64,000 bases of DNA. Source: Paludisphaera rhizosphaerae. Lineage in GTDB: Bacteria > Planctomycetota > Planctomycetia > Isosphaerales > Isosphaeraceae. The notes under the pieces are model-generated. The model saw only the letters and a list, made by a program, of their open reading frames with translations. It did no database searches and was not told the DNA's origin. The stretch lies in the NCBI RefSeq assembly GCF_011065895.1, contig NZ_JAALCR010000006.1, positions 278,087 through 342,086 on the forward strand. The letters are read 5' to 3'. Shown here one piece after another: positions 41,898 to 51,439 of the stretch. The position numbers and the translations under genes are program-made. Every line of letters starts with the position of its first letter. The stretch's first letter is position 1.

Positions 41898-43319
41898 GTG
41901 AGCCACGACTTTGAAGGTCCGCTGTTCAGTCGACGGGCGATCCTGCAACGCTCGGCGCTGGGGCTTGGCGCCCTCGGCCTGGGCGGGCTGTTGAGCGATG
42001 AGAAGGCCTTCGCCGGCGAGGCGACCCCAGGCGGGTTGCTTGCCGCGAAACCACCGCATTTCCCCGGCAAGGCGAAGCGGGTCATCCACTTCTTCCTCAA
42101 CGGAGGCCCGAGCCAGGTCGACACCTTCGACCCCAAGCCGGCGCTCGCGAAATACGCGGGACAGCCGATCCCCATCAATCTGACGACCGAGCGCAAAACC
42201 GGTGCGGCGTTTCCCTCGCCCTTCAAGTTCAAGCGTTACGGCGAGAGCGGCATCGAGGTTTCCGAACTCTTCGCACGGACGGCCGAGCACATCGACGACA
42301 TCGCCGTGATTCGGTCGATGGTCGCCCAGGTGCCGAACCACGAGCCGTCGCTGATGCTGATGAACTGCGGCGATTCCGTCTTGCCGCGCCCCAGCGTCGG
42401 CGCGTGGGTCCTGTACGGGCTCGGCGTGGAGAACCAGAACCTCCCCGGCTTCGTCGCCATGTGCCCCGGCGGATTTCCGATCAAGGACGCTGAAAACTGG
42501 AATTCCGGCTTCCTTCCCGGCGTCTACCAGGGGACGTTCGTCGATCCCAAGAACCGCGAGATCGACAAGCTTATCGAGAACGTCCGCAGCCCCCACGCCT
42601 CGCGTGAGTCGCAGCGACGGCAACTCGACCTGCTCCGCACGCTTGATGAGGAGCATCGCCGCGAGCGTCGAGACCCCCGGCTGGAGGCCCGCATCCAGTC
42701 GTTCGAGACGGCTTTCCGGATGCAGGTCGAAGCGGCCGACGCCTTCGACGTGGACCGTGAGCCCCAGCGCATCCGCGAGATGTACGGCGACACCGTCCAC
42801 GGCCGCCAGACGCTCATCGCCCGACGGCTTTTGGAGCGGGGAGTCCGCTACGTCCAGCTCTGGCACGGGGCCGGCCAGCCCTGGGACGATCACGCGGCCA
42901 TTGAGAAGAACCACCGCGCCCACGCTGCCGACATCGACGGCCCCATCGCCGCCCTGCTGACCGACCTCAAGCAGCGTGGGCTGTTCGAGGACACGCTCGT
43001 CATCTGGGGGGGCGAGTTCGGCCGCACGCCGACCGTCGAACTGGACGGCTCCGGCAAGGCGGCCCTCGGCCGCGACCACAACCACTACGGCTTCACCGTC
43101 TGGATGGCCGGCGGCGGCGTGAAGGGGGGGACGATCCACGGCGCGACCGACGAGTTCGGCTTCAAGGCCGTGGAGGACGTCGTCGACGTCCACGACCTCC
43201 ACGCGACGATCCTCCACCTGCTGGGCTTCGACCACGAGCGCCTGACGTACCGCTACGCCGGCCGCGACTTCCGCCTGACCGACGTCGCCGGCCGCGTCAT
43301 CCGCCCGATCCTGGCCTGA
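41898..43319 (+). CDS. DUF1501-family secreted protein with Tat signal
   Basis: The GTG at 41898, with AGGAGGG at 41884-41890, gives 473 residues beginning SHDFEGPLFSRRAILQRSA, a twin-arginine signal. The body is the DUF1501 sulfatase-like fold: RVIHFFLNGGPSQVDTFDPKP (about 55-75), WDDHAAIEKNH, VIWGGEFGRTP (about 365-375) and GRDHNHYGFTVW. Such proteins nearly always follow a PSD1 protein, and this pair is a textbook arrangement. The substrate is unknown. Confidence 0.9.
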   Translation: MSHDFEGPLFSRRAILQRSALGLGALGLGGLLSDEKAFAGEATPGGLLAAKPPHFPGKAKRVIHFFLNGGPSQVDTFDPKPALAKYAGQPIPINLTTERKTGAAFPSPFKFKRYGESGIEVSELFARTAEHIDDIAVIRSMVAQVPNHEPSLMLMNCGDSVLPRPSVGAWVLYGLGVENQNLPGFVAMCPGGFPIKDAENWNSGFLPGVYQGTFVDPKNREIDKLIENVRSPHASRESQRRQLDLLRTLDEEHRRERRDPRLEARIQSFETAFRMQVEAADAFDVDREPQRIREMYGDTVHGRQTLIARRLLERGVRYVQLWHGAGQPWDDHAAIEKNHRAHAADIDGPIAALLTDLKQRGLFEDTLVIWGGEFGRTPTVELDGSGKAALGRDHNHYGFTVWMAGGGVKGGTIHGATDEFGFKAVEDVVDVHDLHATILHLLGFDHERLTYRYAGRDFRLTDVAGRVIRPILA

Positions 43320-43344
43320 TGGGAATCCATCAAGGACGAGAACC

Positions 43345-43875
43345 ATGAGCAAGGGACGATCCGTCGACGAGCATCGAGCCGAAGCCCCGAAGTCGCTCAC
43401 CCTGGCCGTCCTGACCGTCTCCGACACCCGGACGACCGCAACCGACGCTTCCGGCGCGCTGATCGTCGAACTGGCCGAGACTGCTGGCCATCGCGTCATC
43501 GCCCGCGCCATCACCCCCGACGAACCCGAGGCCGTCCGCGCCTTCATCACGGCCCGCGTTGGCGAACATCCCGCGCAGCCGGCCGTCGACGCGGTCCTCG
43601 TCACCGGCGGGACTGGCATCAGCCCGCGCGATCAAACCTACGAAACGGTCTCCGCCTTGTTGACGAAGCCCCTTCCCGGTTACGGCGAGCTGTTCCGGAT
43701 GCTCAGCTACGAGCAGATCGGCCCCGCCTGCATGCTCAGCCGGGCCGTCGGCGGCCTGATGGACCGGACCGTGATCCTCGTCATGCCCGGCTCCCGCGCG
43801 GCCGTCGAACTGGCGATGACGAAGATCATCCTGCCGGAATTGCCCCATCTGGTTCGCGAGGCGCGGAAGGGCTGA
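43345..43875 (+). CDS. moaB: Molybdenum cofactor biosynthesis protein MoaB/MogA-type
   Basis: The 176-residue protein has the molybdopterin-binding fold motifs: TVSDTRTTATDASG (about 25-38), the VLVTGGTGISPRDQTYE loop (about 83-99), and the PGYGELFRMLSYEQIG and VILVMPGSRAAVELAM segments. It acts in adenylylation of molybdopterin or metal insertion. The length is normal. It follows the DUF1501 gene after 25 bp but is probably functionally separate. Confidence 0.92.
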   Translation: MSKGRSVDEHRAEAPKSLTLAVLTVSDTRTTATDASGALIVELAETAGHRVIARAITPDEPEAVRAFITARVGEHPAQPAVDAVLVTGGTGISPRDQTYETVSALLTKPLPGYGELFRMLSYEQIGPACMLSRAVGGLMDRTVILVMPGSRAAVELAMTKIILPELPHLVREARKG

Positions 43876-43912
43876 GCGGTTGTCGCTTCGGGCGATAGGT
43901 TTGCGGTTCGAC

Positions 43913-44056
43913 GGTCTTCCCCCCTCGCGGGGGAAGACAGACCGCGCAGCGGTCAGATGAGGGGGCGACCGGCATGGGTCGAGAATCGAAGCATCGGACT
44001 TCGATCCGATGCCGATCCCCCCTCATCCGGCCCTTCGAGCCACCAGGGGGGAAGGC
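43913..44056. repeat. MITE-like palindromic element, copy C
   Basis: This third copy has the same ends (GGTCTTCCCCCCTCGCGGGG and the inverse GGGGGAAGGCC) and the inner arms CGCAGCGGTCAGATGAGGGGG and CCCCTCATCCGGCCCTTCG. It is slightly shorter at the right arm, where ACC|AGGGGGGAAG joins directly. Unlike copies A and B it lies between two convergent genes, where it could also act as a transcription terminator. Confidence 0.8.
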
Positions 44057-44099
44057 CGTTGATCTCCCTACCCGGGCTGTTGGTGCCAGGCCCAGACGC

Positions 44100-45575
44100 T
44101 TAGCCCCGCGACCGTCGCGACCACTCATAAAGCGCCACGGCCGTCGCCGTCGCCGCGTTGAGGGACTCGACGCCCTCGGCGATGGGGATCCGTCGCTTGG
44201 GCCCGCGTCGGAGGTGTTCGGGCAGTCCGGGACCCTCCACGCCGACGACCAGGCCGAACGTCTCGGGGAAAGGCTGGGCGTCGATCGATTCGCCGGCGGC
44301 GTCGAGCGCGATCAGCGGGTGGGTCGATGAAGACAACTCGCGGATGGACGGCCCCGTCGTCAGCTCGACCTGAAACAGGGCAGGGCCGGCGGCTCGGCTG
44401 GCGCGGGGGTGGAAGGGGTGGGCGGCCTCCTGGAGCAGCACCACGCGAGGGACGCCGAACGCCGCCGCCGACCTCACCACCGCGCCGACGTTCTCCGGGT
44501 CCTGGAAGGGGACGAAAAGCGTGCACCCCTCTGGCCAGGGTTCGGCGTCCGACCAGGGTTTCAACTCGGGCGCGCGGACCAGCAGCAACGGGGCGTGAGT
44601 TCCAGCGACGTCCAGGGTTTTGAAAAGCGGCCCGGCGAGACGGTGCCAGGTCCAGGATGAGTCGGGCGGCGGAGGGCCCTCGGGGTCGGTGATCCAACCC
44701 TCGACGCGCTCCGGGAAGCGCTCGGCGACCTCGCCGGTGATTCTCGGACCAGCCAGGATCGCCAGCCCGTGCTTGCGGACGCCCCGGCCGGCGAGCAAGT
44801 CGGACAGGAGCCGAAACGTCGCGTTCGACTCGCTGGCGATCTCGCGGATGGTCCCGGAGAACGACCGAGCGGCGCGGGCGGAATCGCTATGGCTCTTCTC
44901 GATCAGCGGCGCGTCGGCGTCGGTCCGCTCGTAGACGACCAGCCGGCGGTCGTGGGTCGTGCCGGGGATCGTGTAGGCGTGGTCGGCTTCCAGGCGGAAC
45001 CAGGTCTTCCAGTCGCGCTCGGCCTCGGCGATCTCCGGGTCGCAGCCGGGCCCTTTCATGAAGATCATCTTGCCGCCGGGCTTGATGCAGGCGGCGACGC
45101 GCTCGAACGTCTCGGGGATCGCGGCGACCGCCCGGGTGACGACGCCTCCGACCTGACCGGGGTAGTCGGGCCCCAGCTTGTGGGCGTAGACCTCCACGTC
45201 CTTCAGGCCGAGACGCTCGCAGACCTGGCCCAGGAACTCGGCGCGGGCGGAGCGGGGCTCGCAGAGGATCATGTGGACGTCGGGCCGGGCGATCTTGAGC
45301 GGCACGCCGGGAAGCCCCGGACCGGAGCCCATGTCGATGATCGGCGACGGCAGATCGGCGAACTGCAGGACCAGCAGGCTGTCGACGTAGTGCTTCAGCA
45401 CCATGTTCTCAAAGTTGTGGATCCGCGTCATGTTCAGCGACGCGTTCGCGGCGCGGAGCATCTGGTGGTAGGTCCACAAGGCGTCGTACTGGTCGGACGC
45501 CAGTTCCACGCCGCAGTCGCGCAGGATCGCTTCCAGTCCGCCTCGCCCGGGTCTCAACGCCGCCTCCAGCATCAT
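44100..45575 (-). CDS. RsmG 16S rRNA methyltransferase fused to a SpoU-type RNA methyltransferase
   Basis: The start at 45575 (MMLEAALRPG) gives 491 residues. The first half (about 1-225) is RsmG, with NLTRI-like NMTRIHNFENMVLKHYVDS, the SAM loop IDMGSGPGLPGVPLKI and the following DVEVYAHKLGP. RsmG makes m7G in the 530 loop of 16S rRNA. The second half (about 245-491) is a SpoU/TrmH-fold 2'-O-methyltransferase: FVPFQDPENVGAVVRSAAAFG, GLVVGVEGPGLP and IPIAEGVESLNAATATAVALYEW. The two domains are joined without a frameshift. The second half's substrate cannot be told from sequence. Confidence 0.88.
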   Translation of the reverse strand: MMLEAALRPGRGGLEAILRDCGVELASDQYDALWTYHQMLRAANASLNMTRIHNFENMVLKHYVDSLLVLQFADLPSPIIDMGSGPGLPGVPLKIARPDVHMILCEPRSARAEFLGQVCERLGLKDVEVYAHKLGPDYPGQVGGVVTRAVAAIPETFERVAACIKPGGKMIFMKGPGCDPEIAEAERDWKTWFRLEADHAYTIPGTTHDRRLVVYERTDADAPLIEKSHSDSARAARSFSGTIREIASESNATFRLLSDLLAGRGVRKHGLAILAGPRITGEVAERFPERVEGWITDPEGPPPPDSSWTWHRLAGPLFKTLDVAGTHAPLLLVRAPELKPWSDAEPWPEGCTLFVPFQDPENVGAVVRSAAAFGVPRVVLLQEAAHPFHPRASRAAGPALFQVELTTGPSIRELSSSTHPLIALDAAGESIDAQPFPETFGLVVGVEGPGLPEHLRRGPKRRIPIAEGVESLNAATATAVALYEWSRRSRG

Positions 45576-45723
45576 TGGATCGCTTGCGCCCGTCGCGTCG
45601 CGGGCGAGGAACCATGTTACTCGCCCCGGCCTCTCCGCGACGACGCCAACCGGCGAACGCTTTTGACCTCGCGCTAGAATTGAGACGTCCGGGCGACGAC
45701 CGCCCGAGGAGGTTCCGAGCGCC

Positions 45724-46569
45724 ATGACCGCTGACAAACCCGGCCGACGCCTGCCCGTTCTCTTCATCCCCCACGGCGGGGGACCTTGCTTCTTCATGGA
45801 CTGGACGATGGGGCCCCGCGACACCTGGGATCGGCTCGCCGCCTGGCTGCGGTCGGCGCCGGATCTCGTCGGCGTCCGGCCCCGGGCGATCCTGATCATC
45901 TCCGGCCATTGGGAGACCCGCGGCTTTCGGGTCACTTCGGGGGAACATCCCGAACTGATCTACGATTATTCCGGGTTCCCGCCCCACACCTATGAGTTGA
46001 CCTATCCAGCACCGGGCGACCCTGCCCTGGCGAGTCGCGTGGTCGAACTGCTCTCCAACGCAGGGTTATCCGCCGCGCCCGACCCGGATCGAGGCTTCGA
46101 CCACGGCGTTTTCATCCCCCTGAAGGTAGCTTTCCCAGACGCCGACGTCCCGGTCGTCGCCCTCTCCGTCGATCGATCACTCGACCCAGACCTGCATGCG
46201 CAGGCTGGCGCAGCGCTCGCTCCCCTGCGGGACGAAGGCGTGCTGATCGTCGGCAGCGGGATGAGCTTCCACAACCTCCGGGCGTTCTTCGGCGGCGAGG
46301 GCTCGGATCAATCGGACCGCTTCGACGCCTGGCTGACCGGCGCTGTGGAGGCTCCCTCGGCCGACGATCGACGGCGACTGCTCGATGATTGGGCTGCGGC
46401 TCCCGGCGCACGGTTCGCCCATCCGAGGGAGGAGCATTTGATCCCCCTGATGACGGTCGCCGGCGCGGCGGGGGCGGATCTGGGCCGCAAAGTGTTCGAA
46501 GACCGGATCATGGGGCATCTCTGCTCGGCCTTCGCGTTTGGGATCGACGGCTCCCCGCCTACCCCCTGA
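45724..46569 (+). CDS. LigB-type class III extradiol dioxygenase (DODA/YgiD-like)
   Basis: The 281-residue protein has the family histidines at H17 (FIPHGGGP), H62 (IISGHWET), H127 (GFDHGVFIPL) and H183 (GSGMSFHNLR). These bind a non-haem iron or zinc ion. The architecture matches the 4,5-DOPA-dioxygenase-like family of bacteria. The natural substrate is probably a catechol, but nothing nearby identifies it. It is divergent from the RsmG-SpoU gene. Confidence 0.85.
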   Translation: MTADKPGRRLPVLFIPHGGGPCFFMDWTMGPRDTWDRLAAWLRSAPDLVGVRPRAILIISGHWETRGFRVTSGEHPELIYDYSGFPPHTYELTYPAPGDPALASRVVELLSNAGLSAAPDPDRGFDHGVFIPLKVAFPDADVPVVALSVDRSLDPDLHAQAGAALAPLRDEGVLIVGSGMSFHNLRAFFGGEGSDQSDRFDAWLTGAVEAPSADDRRRLLDDWAAAPGARFAHPREEHLIPLMTVAGAAGADLGRKVFEDRIMGHLCSAFAFGIDGSPPTP

Positions 46570-46594
46570 CCTTTCGGCCGATCTTCGCTACAAT
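46566..46594 (+). promoter_or_regulatory. Sigma-70-type promoter for ftsH
   Basis: CTGACC (46566-46571) and TACAAT (46589-46594) are separated by 17 bp. The leader before the ftsH ATG at 46712 would be about 110 bases. The -35 box overlaps the end of the dioxygenase gene. Confidence 0.45.
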
Positions 46595-46711
46595 TCCCAA
46601 ATGAGCGCCTGTCGGCCGGCGTCGCCCGCTGCGCCGGGACCGATCGGGTCGAGACGAGAAGTCTCCCGGGCGACGTGAGAGAAACTGCCTGATCCCATAG
46701 AGTGAGATCGC

Positions 46712-48739
46712 ATGGAGAACCGACCGCAACAGCCGGAGCCCCCCCGTCGTCCTTCGCCCCCTCCGGTGCGGAAGCCGAACGGCGCAGGAGGTTCGCCGAC
46801 GCCCCCGTGGCTCTGGGTGATCCTCCTCCTGGGAGTCGCCTTCATCCTGTGGCAGTTCAAGCCGATGAACGAGACGCCCGTCGTCTACTCGCCCTGGTTC
46901 CTGGACCAGGTCGAGCAAGACAACATCAAGAGCGTCTCGCTGATGGGGACGGAGATCCGGGGTGAACTCCGCGAAGCGAAGGATTACAAGCCTTCGCCGA
47001 GTTCGCAGACGCAGGAAACTGTTCGCAAGTTCATCACGTACTTCCCCTCCGACGAGGCGATCCAACCCGTCATCGACCGGCTAAGCAAGAAGCCGGCCAA
47101 GGCCGGGGTGGAGCCGGTGCGGATCGACCCCAGCCCGGCCAACCAGGCGAGCGGGATCGTCTGGCTGATGCTGTTGCTCCCCACGTTCCTGATCCTCGGC
47201 TTCATCTACCTGATGATGCGTCGGGCGCGTGACCAGTTCGACGGCGGCATCCTCGGCAGCTTCGTGAAGAGCCCGGCCAAGCGGCACGACAAGTCCAAGC
47301 AGCGGACGACCTTCGACGAGGTCGCCGGCCTGGAGAACGCCAAGGGCGAGTTGCAGGAAATCGTCGAGTTCCTCAAGAACCCGGAGAAATTCCAGCGCCT
47401 GGGCGGGCGGATCCCCAAGGGCGTCCTGCTGATCGGACCTCCGGGCACCGGCAAGACCCTTCTCGGCCGCGCGGTGGCCGGCGAGGCGGGCGTGCCCTTC
47501 TACTCGATCTCGGGCTCCGAATTCATCCAGATGTTCGTCGGCGTCGGCGCCAGCCGGGTCCGCGACATGTTCAAGACGGCCAAGGAAAACAGCCCCTGCA
47601 TCCTGTTCATCGACGAGATCGACGCCGTCGGCCGGATCCGAGGCGCCGGGCTCGGCGGCGGGCATGACGAGCGTGAGCAGACCCTCAACCAGATCCTGAC
47701 CGAGATGGACGGGTTCTCGCCGAGCGAGAGCGTGATCGTCCTGGCCGCGACCAACCGGCCCGACGTCCTCGACCCCGCCCTGCTCCGTCCCGGCCGGTTC
47801 GACCGCCACGTCACCGTCGATCTTCCGACCAAGAAGGGGCGGCTGGAGATCCTCAAGGTCCACGCCCGCAACGTCCCGCTCGCGGCCGACGTCGACCTGG
47901 ACCGGATCGCCCGCAACACCGTCGGGATGAGCGGCGCCGACCTGGCGAACCTCGTTAACGAGGCCGCGCTGCTGGCCACCCGCGAGGACAAGGCGGCCGT
48001 CGACGACAAGGATATGGAGGCGGCTCTCGACAAGGTCGTCCTCGGCGCCAAGCGCGAGGAGGCCATCACCGACCGCGACAAGCGCGCCACCGCCTACCAC
48101 GAGGTCGGCCACGCCCTGGTCGGCTGGCTCACCCCCCGCTCCGACCCGGTCCACAAGGTCACCATCATCCCCCGAGGCCGCTCGCTGGGCGTCACCCACT
48201 TCATGCCCGAGGAAGACCGGCTCAGCCTCAACGAGAGCCAGATCCGGGCCAAGCTCTACATGACGATGGGGGGACGGGCCGCCGAGCGCCTGATCTACAA
48301 CGACCTCAGCACCGGCGCCGCCCAGGACCTGAACCAGGCCACCCGGCTCGCCCGCATGATGGTCACCCAGTGGGGCATGTCCGAGCGCGTCGGCCCGGTT
48401 TCCTTCCGCTCCAGCTCCGAGCATCCGTTCCTGGGCCGGGAGATGTCCGAGCCCCGCGACCACTCGGAGCACATGCAGCAGATCATCGACGAGGAGGTCG
48501 CCCGGATCCTTCGCGAGGCCGAGGAGCACGCCTTCAGCCTGCTTCAGGAGCACCGCAGGGAGCTAGAGAAGCTGACCGAGGCCCTCATCGAGAAGGAAGT
48601 CCTCACCGAGGCCGAGATCACCCAACTCATTGGCAAACGCGCTGGACACGTCGAGCCCGAGCCCGACACCAGTGCGACCGTCGATACCAAGGACCCCAAC
48701 CCGGACGAGGTGGTGGCGTCGATCGACAATCCGAGTTGA
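46712..48739 (+). CDS. ftsH: ATP-dependent zinc metalloprotease FtsH
   Basis: The 675-residue protein has a Pro-rich cytosolic start, two membrane helices (about 33-50 and 149-170) with the small periplasmic domain between them, and the AAA domain (Walker A GPPGTGKT 242-249; [10 protein letters not shown]). The M41 protease domain carries the zinc motif HEVGH (463-467). FtsH degrades membrane proteins and some regulators. It is of normal length. Two small genes follow on the same strand after 58 bp. Confidence 0.96.
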   Translation: MENRPQQPEPPRRPSPPPVRKPNGAGGSPTPPWLWVILLLGVAFILWQFKPMNETPVVYSPWFLDQVEQDNIKSVSLMGTEIRGELREAKDYKPSPSSQTQETVRKFITYFPSDEAIQPVIDRLSKKPAKAGVEPVRIDPSPANQASGIVWLMLLLPTFLILGFIYLMMRRARDQFDGGILGSFVKSPAKRHDKSKQRTTFDEVAGLENAKGELQEIVEFLKNPEKFQRLGGRIPKGVLLIGPPGTGKTLLGRAVAGEAGVPFYSISGSEFIQMFVGVGASRVRDMFKTAKENSPCILFIDEIDAVGRIRGAGLGGGHDEREQTLNQILTEMDGFSPSESVIVLAATNRPDVLDPALLRPGRFDRHVTVDLPTKKGRLEILKVHARNVPLAADVDLDRIARNTVGMSGADLANLVNEAALLATREDKAAVDDKDMEAALDKVVLGAKREEAITDRDKRATAYHEVGHALVGWLTPRSDPVHKVTIIPRGRSLGVTHFMPEEDRLSLNESQIRAKLYMTMGGRAAERLIYNDLSTGAAQDLNQATRLARMMVTQWGMSERVGPVSFRSSSEHPFLGREMSEPRDHSEHMQQIIDEEVARILREAEEHAFSLLQEHRRELEKLTEALIEKEVLTEAEITQLIGKRAGHVEPEPDTSATVDTKDPNPDEVVASIDNPS

Positions 48740-48797
48740 GCGTCGACAAGGTTTTCTCGATCCCGACTCGCCGATCATTCGTTGCAGGTGGACGTTC

Positions 48798-49088
48798 GTG
48801 TTCCTCGGTCTTGATCCTCGAACGCTCCACCTGCCTCCTTCCCTCCGATTCGGGGCCGATCCCGCGAAGCCCCAGCGACAGATCGCTCGATTTGTGAAGA
48901 AGACCGACGGGATGCCAGCCATCTGGGTTCAGCGAGGAGTGGACGGCGAGTTGGTGATCTCCGACGGCGTCACCCGCGCAACGCGGGTGGCGAAGCTTTT
49001 GCCGGGAGTCCTCGTCCGTGTCGAGGTGATTGGCGACCTGAAAGTGCCAGTAGGCCACTATCCAACGGTCGAAGAACGGCTCCCATGA
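48798..49088 (+). CDS. ParB/sulfiredoxin-fold-like small protein
   Basis: The GTG at 48798 gives 96 residues (FLGLDPRTLHLPPSL). The core, with MPAIWVQRGVDGELVISDGVTRATRVAK, resembles the ParB-like fold loop in which a short acidic/Gly turn precedes DGxTRxxxA. No HTH or CTPase motif is present. The start is uncertain because the upstream ribosome-binding site is weak and an ATG 168 bases upstream is in frame inside ftsH. The stop overlaps the next gene by 4 bp (ATGA). I have seen this pair as hypotheticals in planctomycetes and know no function. Confidence 0.6.
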   Translation: MFLGLDPRTLHLPPSLRFGADPAKPQRQIARFVKKTDGMPAIWVQRGVDGELVISDGVTRATRVAKLLPGVLVRVEVIGDLKVPVGHYPTVEERLP

Positions 49089-49300
49089 TGGACCTCGAGC
49101 GAGGAGAACTGCTGCGAGTCCTCGAAGAATTGAGTCAGGCCTGTCCTGAGTATCGCTTCGGGCAGATGATCGCCAATCTCGTCATGATGGCCCGGGGGGA
49201 CGCGGAGGGCGCTCTTTGGGATCTGGACGACGACGAACTTCTCGATGCGGCCAGAAAACACCTGGCTGATATCAACGCCCGTCGAGAGCCAGCCGTCTGA
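49085..49300 (+). CDS. Small acidic helical protein coupled to the upstream ParB-like gene
   Basis: The 71-residue product (MMDLERGELLRVLEELSQ) is predicted almost entirely helical, with ACPEYRFGQMIANLVMMARG in the middle and an acidic end (WDLDDDELLDAARKHL). It starts by overlapping the upstream stop, so both proteins are probably made in fixed ratio and may form a complex. It is not recognised as a toxin or antitoxin. Confidence 0.6.
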   Translation: MMDLERGELLRVLEELSQACPEYRFGQMIANLVMMARGDAEGALWDLDDDELLDAARKHLADINARREPAV

Positions 49301-49506
49301 TTTTTCCCTCTCGACCATGCCGGCAAATGCTCTCCTCACGTCGTTTGATCCCCCGGAGATAGGCTGGCTCGGCCTCAGGCGATGCGCCTCGGGTCGTGCC
49401 TTGCGGCCGGGCTGGCTGCTGGTAAGGTAGATCGGCCGGGGCTTTGGCCCTGCGAGCGCCATCCGTTCGCGCGCATCGTCGCCTTCCACTTCGGGGACAG
49501 CCATCC

Positions 49507-50493
49507 GTGTCGACGCCCTCCTCTCCCTCGTCGCGACCCCCCGTCATCTCCGCGGGGATGGTTCTGGTCGACCATCTGACGCCGCCGATCCCTCGGATGC
49601 CGAAGGCCGGCGAGTTGATCGCCGTGGAACAGCTTTATCTCGCCACCGGCGGCGGTGTGTCGAACACGAGCATGGCGCTGGGGAGGCTGGGAGTGCCGGT
49701 CTCGGCGTCGGCCCGGATCGGCGACGACGCCTTCGGGCGGTTCATCGTCGAGACGCTGCAATCAGGAGGGGTCGGGACGGAGTACATCCAGGTCGACCCG
49801 GAGCGCGAGACCAGCCAGACGCTCATCGTGAACGTCCAGGGGGAGGACCGCCGGTTCATCCACACCCTGGGGGCGAACCGCGGCTATGAAGCGGCCGACA
49901 TGGACGAGGCCCTCTCCGTCCCGCCCAAGGTCCTGCACATCGGCTACTTCCTGATCCTGCCGAAGCTGGACGGGGCCGAGTTGGCGAAGCGGCTCGCCCG
50001 CGTGCAGCAGGCCGGCGGCCACACGATCCTGGACGTCGTCACCCCGGGCGAGGGGGACTACATCACTCCCCTGCGCGAGGTGCTCCCCTACACCGACGTC
50101 TTCGTCCCCAACACCGACGAGGCCGCTCTCATCCTGGGCGAGCACGACCCGATCCGCCAGGCCCGCGCCTTCCGCGACATGGGAGCCCGCCGCGTTGTGG
50201 TGACGATGGGCGACCGGGGTCTGGTCTCGCTCTCGGACGACAACGAGGTCCGCATGGGCACCTTCCCCGTCACCTTCGTCGACGGCACCGGCGGCGGCGA
50301 CTCGTTCAACGCCGGCTACATCGTCGGTCTTCTGGAAGGTCGCAATGAGATCGACTGCCTCACCCTCGCCAGTGCCGTCGGCGCGAGCTGCGTGCGTGAG
50401 GTCGGCGCCACCACCGGCGTCTTCCGCCGTGGCGAGGTCGACGAGTTTCTCGCCCGCCACGAGATCCCTGTCGACCGGATCGCGGTGAGCTGA
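49507..50493 (+). CDS. PfkB-family carbohydrate kinase
   Basis: The GTG at 49507 is preferred; an upstream in-frame ATG at 49444 would add an Arg/Pro-rich tail. The 328-residue enzyme has the ribokinase-fold features GGGVSNTSMALGRLG near the N-terminus and the C-terminal signature DGTGGGDSFNAGYI (about 258-271), with the catalytic aspartate within GGGD. The usual DTTGAGD is changed to DGTGGGD. It phosphorylates a sugar or nucleoside, with the substrate not identifiable. It is not obviously part of an operon. Confidence 0.88.
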   Translation: MSTPSSPSSRPPVISAGMVLVDHLTPPIPRMPKAGELIAVEQLYLATGGGVSNTSMALGRLGVPVSASARIGDDAFGRFIVETLQSGGVGTEYIQVDPERETSQTLIVNVQGEDRRFIHTLGANRGYEAADMDEALSVPPKVLHIGYFLILPKLDGAELAKRLARVQQAGGHTILDVVTPGEGDYITPLREVLPYTDVFVPNTDEAALILGEHDPIRQARAFRDMGARRVVVTMGDRGLVSLSDDNEVRMGTFPVTFVDGTGGGDSFNAGYIVGLLEGRNEIDCLTLASAVGASCVREVGATTGVFRRGEVDEFLARHEIPVDRIAVS

Positions 50494-50519
50494 GTTGGCG
50501 GGAAGTCGGCGAACCGTCG

Positions 50520-51293
50520 TCAGCGAGGCCGATAGTTGCTCCTGTCGAGACAGGCATCGTACAGGGGCCGATCGATTTCGATAGGGGTTGTGCCTCGGAT
50601 TGGGTGCGGGTTCCTGGTTTTTCGACTCACCGGAAACGCGCTGAACATCTCGACGGAGCGGTTTTGGGATTTCGCAATTCCGCGAATCTCGGATACCGCC
50701 TCGGAGAGGTCTTGATCCTGACTGAAGACGACGCCGACGTCGTAGTCACTCCTCAGGGCGAGGCTGATCATATCCAGGGCGATGCGAACGTCGATTCCCT
50801 TTTCCTCGCCGGATCGCAAGATAATCTCACCTGGAATGCTTCGTCCATTGGGGAGCAGCAAGGACGTCGCCCTGTCCATCGGAGTTCCATCGCCAAGAGT
50901 CAAACGGGCGTGATCCCGGGCGAAGGAGATTCTTCGACTTCGAAACCGCAGGTCACGAGTGAAGACGTGCATGCGGGGGTGTCGACTCAGGAACCGCTTC
51001 TTGGCTGCCCAGAAATTGTGCCAGTATGGATCGTCGTCGAACTTGGGTACGCCCGTGTAAAAGCGAACCTGCCGGCATTCCCATCCCCGACCTTCGCAGA
51101 TTCGGTCGGTCAGGGCGAGCGGATGATAATTCGGATAGTTGTAGTCGAACGCCTCGACGACCGAATGAAAGAGGTTCTGGCCGTCGACGAACGCCACCAC
51201 TCGTTTGGGTGGAGTTGGAGGAACATGAGACGTTGAGACGGCGTCGTCTGGATTCACGTCATAAAAAAACCCTGCCCGGGGTCTCACTTTCAT
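50520..51293 (-). CDS. NYN-domain (PIN-like) protein
   Basis: The 257-residue product has the NYN/LabA-like nuclease fold: VVAFVDGQNLFHSV (about 32-45), EKGIDVRIALDMISLAL (about 180-196) and VVFSQDQDLSEAVSEI (about 200-215). The Asp residues DGQN, GIDVRIALD and SQDQD are the likely metal ligands. Such domains are putative RNases. The start is doubtful: the ATG at 51293 lies in the loop of a terminator-like hairpin and has no ribosome-binding site, and a GTG at 51257 is the in-frame alternative. Confidence 0.8.
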   Translation of the reverse strand: MKVRPRAGFFYDVNPDDAVSTSHVPPTPPKRVVAFVDGQNLFHSVVEAFDYNYPNYHPLALTDRICEGRGWECRQVRFYTGVPKFDDDPYWHNFWAAKKRFLSRHPRMHVFTRDLRFRSRRISFARDHARLTLGDGTPMDRATSLLLPNGRSIPGEIILRSGEEKGIDVRIALDMISLALRSDYDVGVVFSQDQDLSEAVSEIRGIAKSQNRSVEMFSAFPVSRKTRNPHPIRGTTPIEIDRPLYDACLDRSNYRPR

Positions 51294-51314
51294 GAGACGA
51301 AGCGAGCAGGGGTT
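51263..51314 (-). terminator. Terminator-like hairpin with U7 across the 5' end of the NYN gene
   Basis: Read on the minus strand, CCCTGC and GCAGGG form the outer stem, and GTCTCA/TGAGAC forms an inner perfect stem around a six-base loop. Seven U residues (51269-51263) follow directly. Upstream, GGGG (51334-51337) and TTGAAA/TTTCAA can form a second hairpin with the CCCC at 51309-51312, part of which belongs to the terminator's 5' arm. The two folds cannot both form completely. Confidence 0.6.
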
Positions 51315-51439
51315 GAAAAGCCAATTTCAAGCACCCCATCCGGGGCCGGACGGCGAAGCGGATAGAGACGCAGATGGAGCGAAGAAACGATTGCCCGGGG
51401 CCTTTCGGCGATGCGTGCAACCATATTCCTCGTGGCTCT

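Noticed and set aside
48630..48797. Earlier ATG start for the ParB-like gene
   Set aside because: It lies inside the ftsH coding sequence, and the extra residues are low-complexity Arg/Pro/Thr typical of an alternate frame.
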